Of a stretch of 64,000 bases of DNA, positions 63,475-64,000 are shown one piece after another. The DNA is from APNM01 sp040361335 (GTDB lineage Bacteria; Pseudomonadota; Gammaproteobacteria; Nevskiales; Salinisphaeraceae). Position 1 is the stretch's first letter. Each line of letters starts with the position of its first letter. Where the stretch lies: assembly GCF_040361335.1 (NCBI RefSeq), contig NZ_APNM01000017.1, positions 1-64,000 of the forward strand. Reading direction: 5' to 3'. Below the pieces are notes generated by a model, which was given only the letters and a program-made list of their open reading frames with translations, was not told where the DNA came from and did not search any database. The position numbers and the translations under genes are program-made.

Positions 63475-64000
63475 ATGGCAGAGGCGTACATCGTCGACGC
63501 ATTGCGCACCCCCACCGGCCGCCGCAAGGGCAGCCTGGCCCACATCCATGCCGCCGACCTGGGCGGGCACGTGATCCGCGAGCTCACCGGCCGCCACGAG
63601 ATCCCGCTGTCGGAGTACGACGACGTGATCTTCGGCAACGTCGACTCAGTGGGCCCGGAGGCCGGCAACATCGGCCGCACCTGCGCCCTGGTCGGCGGCC
63701 TGCCCCTGGCGGTGCCGGGCGTCACCGTCGACCGCCAGTGCGGCTCCTCGCAGCAGGCGGTGCACTTCGCCGCCCAGGCCGTGATGAGCGGCACCCAGGA
63801 CGTGGTCATCGCCGGCGGCGTGGAGACCATGACCCAGGTCCCGATCGGCTCGGCCATGCGCGCCGGCAAGGAACTCGGCCACCCGGACCCCTTCTCCGGC
63901 AGCGAAGGCTGGCAGGCGCGCTTCGGCGACGAGACCGTCACCCAGTTCAACGGCGCCGAGAAGATGGCCAAGAAGTGGGGCATCGAGCGCGAGGCGATGG
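63475..64000 (+). CDS. Acetyl-CoA C-acyltransferase (thiolase), C-terminus beyond window
   Basis: 175 codons seen. AEAYIVDALRTPTGRRKGSL opens the fold and VDRQCGSSQQAVHFAAQAVM carries the active-site Cys; VIAGGVETMTQVPIG follows. Beta-oxidation or acetoacetyl-CoA thiolase; the missing GHP and C-G-G motifs lie past the edge. AGGAGGA site before ATG. Fits fatty-acid breakdown after alkane oxidation. Confidence 0.9.
   Translation, partial: MAEAYIVDALRTPTGRRKGSLAHIHAADLGGHVIRELTGRHEIPLSEYDDVIFGNVDSVGPEAGNIGRTCALVGGLPLAVPGVTVDRQCGSSQQAVHFAAQAVMSGTQDVVIAGGVETMTQVPIGSAMRAGKELGHPDPFSGSEGWQARFGDETVTQFNGAEKMAKKWGIEREAM

Overview
The window is 64 kb of GC-rich DNA, densely coded on both strands, with Gram-negative secretion features (Sec and Tat-like signal peptides, lipoboxes, outer-membrane DUF1302 proteins). 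It contains an integral-membrane alkane hydroxylase (AlkB), rubredoxin, two large MalT/AlkS-type LuxR regulators, two DUF1302 and three DUF1329 proteins, an RND/MMPL exporter and a YCF48-like protein. Together these suggest a hydrocarbon- or lipid-degrading gammaproteobacterium, perhaps of the Nevskiales/Salinisphaerales/Immundisolibacter type. This placement is inference. No rRNA, tRNA, CRISPR array, transposase or prophage gene was seen.

Layout. 1-7.8 kb: two divergent genes, an Ig-like lipoprotein (leftward, cut by the window edge) and a DUF1302 protein (rightward, followed by a small acidic protein and DUF1329). They are driven from the two arms of a ~580-bp near-identical inverted repeat that carries promoter, leader and the first 24 codons of both genes. 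Its 1-kb spacer is filled with dispersed short repeats. 8-9.5 kb: a solitary DUF4338 (DruA-like) gene behind an AT-rich tract. 9.7-22.6 kb: housekeeping and accessory genes (MDR oxidoreductase, FeeM-like acyltransferase, a 1002-aa GGDEF/EAL membrane protein, DUF502, rhomboid, HAD, ELWxxDGT lipoprotein, transglutaminase, MetY, nitronate monooxygenase). 22.7-29.3 kb: a MalT-like regulator, a styrene-oxide-isomerase-like membrane protein with a ferritin-like metal-dependent hydrolase, a secreted unknown and a haloalkane-dehalogenase-like hydrolase. 29.3-40.6 kb: a seven-gene leftward operon, LuxR-RND-DUF1329-YCF48-DUF1302-DUF1329-TPR. 41-51.2 kb: rubredoxin, second MalT-like regulator, AlkB, OYE-family flavoprotein, a dinucleotide-binding oxidoreductase-like protein, flavin reductase, NUDIX and MFS exporter. 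51.4-64 kb: assorted metabolism and regulators (YceH, NmrA-like, AraC with cupin and YghU-type GST, XRE-cupin regulator with class II aldolase and DapA-family enzyme, KatG, and a thiolase cut by the right edge).

The most notable result is a recurring non-coding dyad, CCTNNCTTTCGNNAGG. Five sites match all 12 fixed positions, two have one mismatch, one has three, and a gapped version lies in each inverted-repeat arm. All sites are intergenic. They lie upstream of alkB, the OYE gene, the flavin reductase, the secreted-unknown/dehalogenase pair, the seven-gene LuxR-RND operon, rubredoxin or the second MalT-like regulator, the first MalT-like regulator, and the DUF1302/lipoprotein pair. Where one gene is clearly downstream, the motif has the same orientation toward it. 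This looks like a locally dense, apparently uncharacterised regulon tying alkane oxidation to the DUF1302/DUF1329/RND envelope module, with one of the three LuxR-family proteins as the probable binder (inference).
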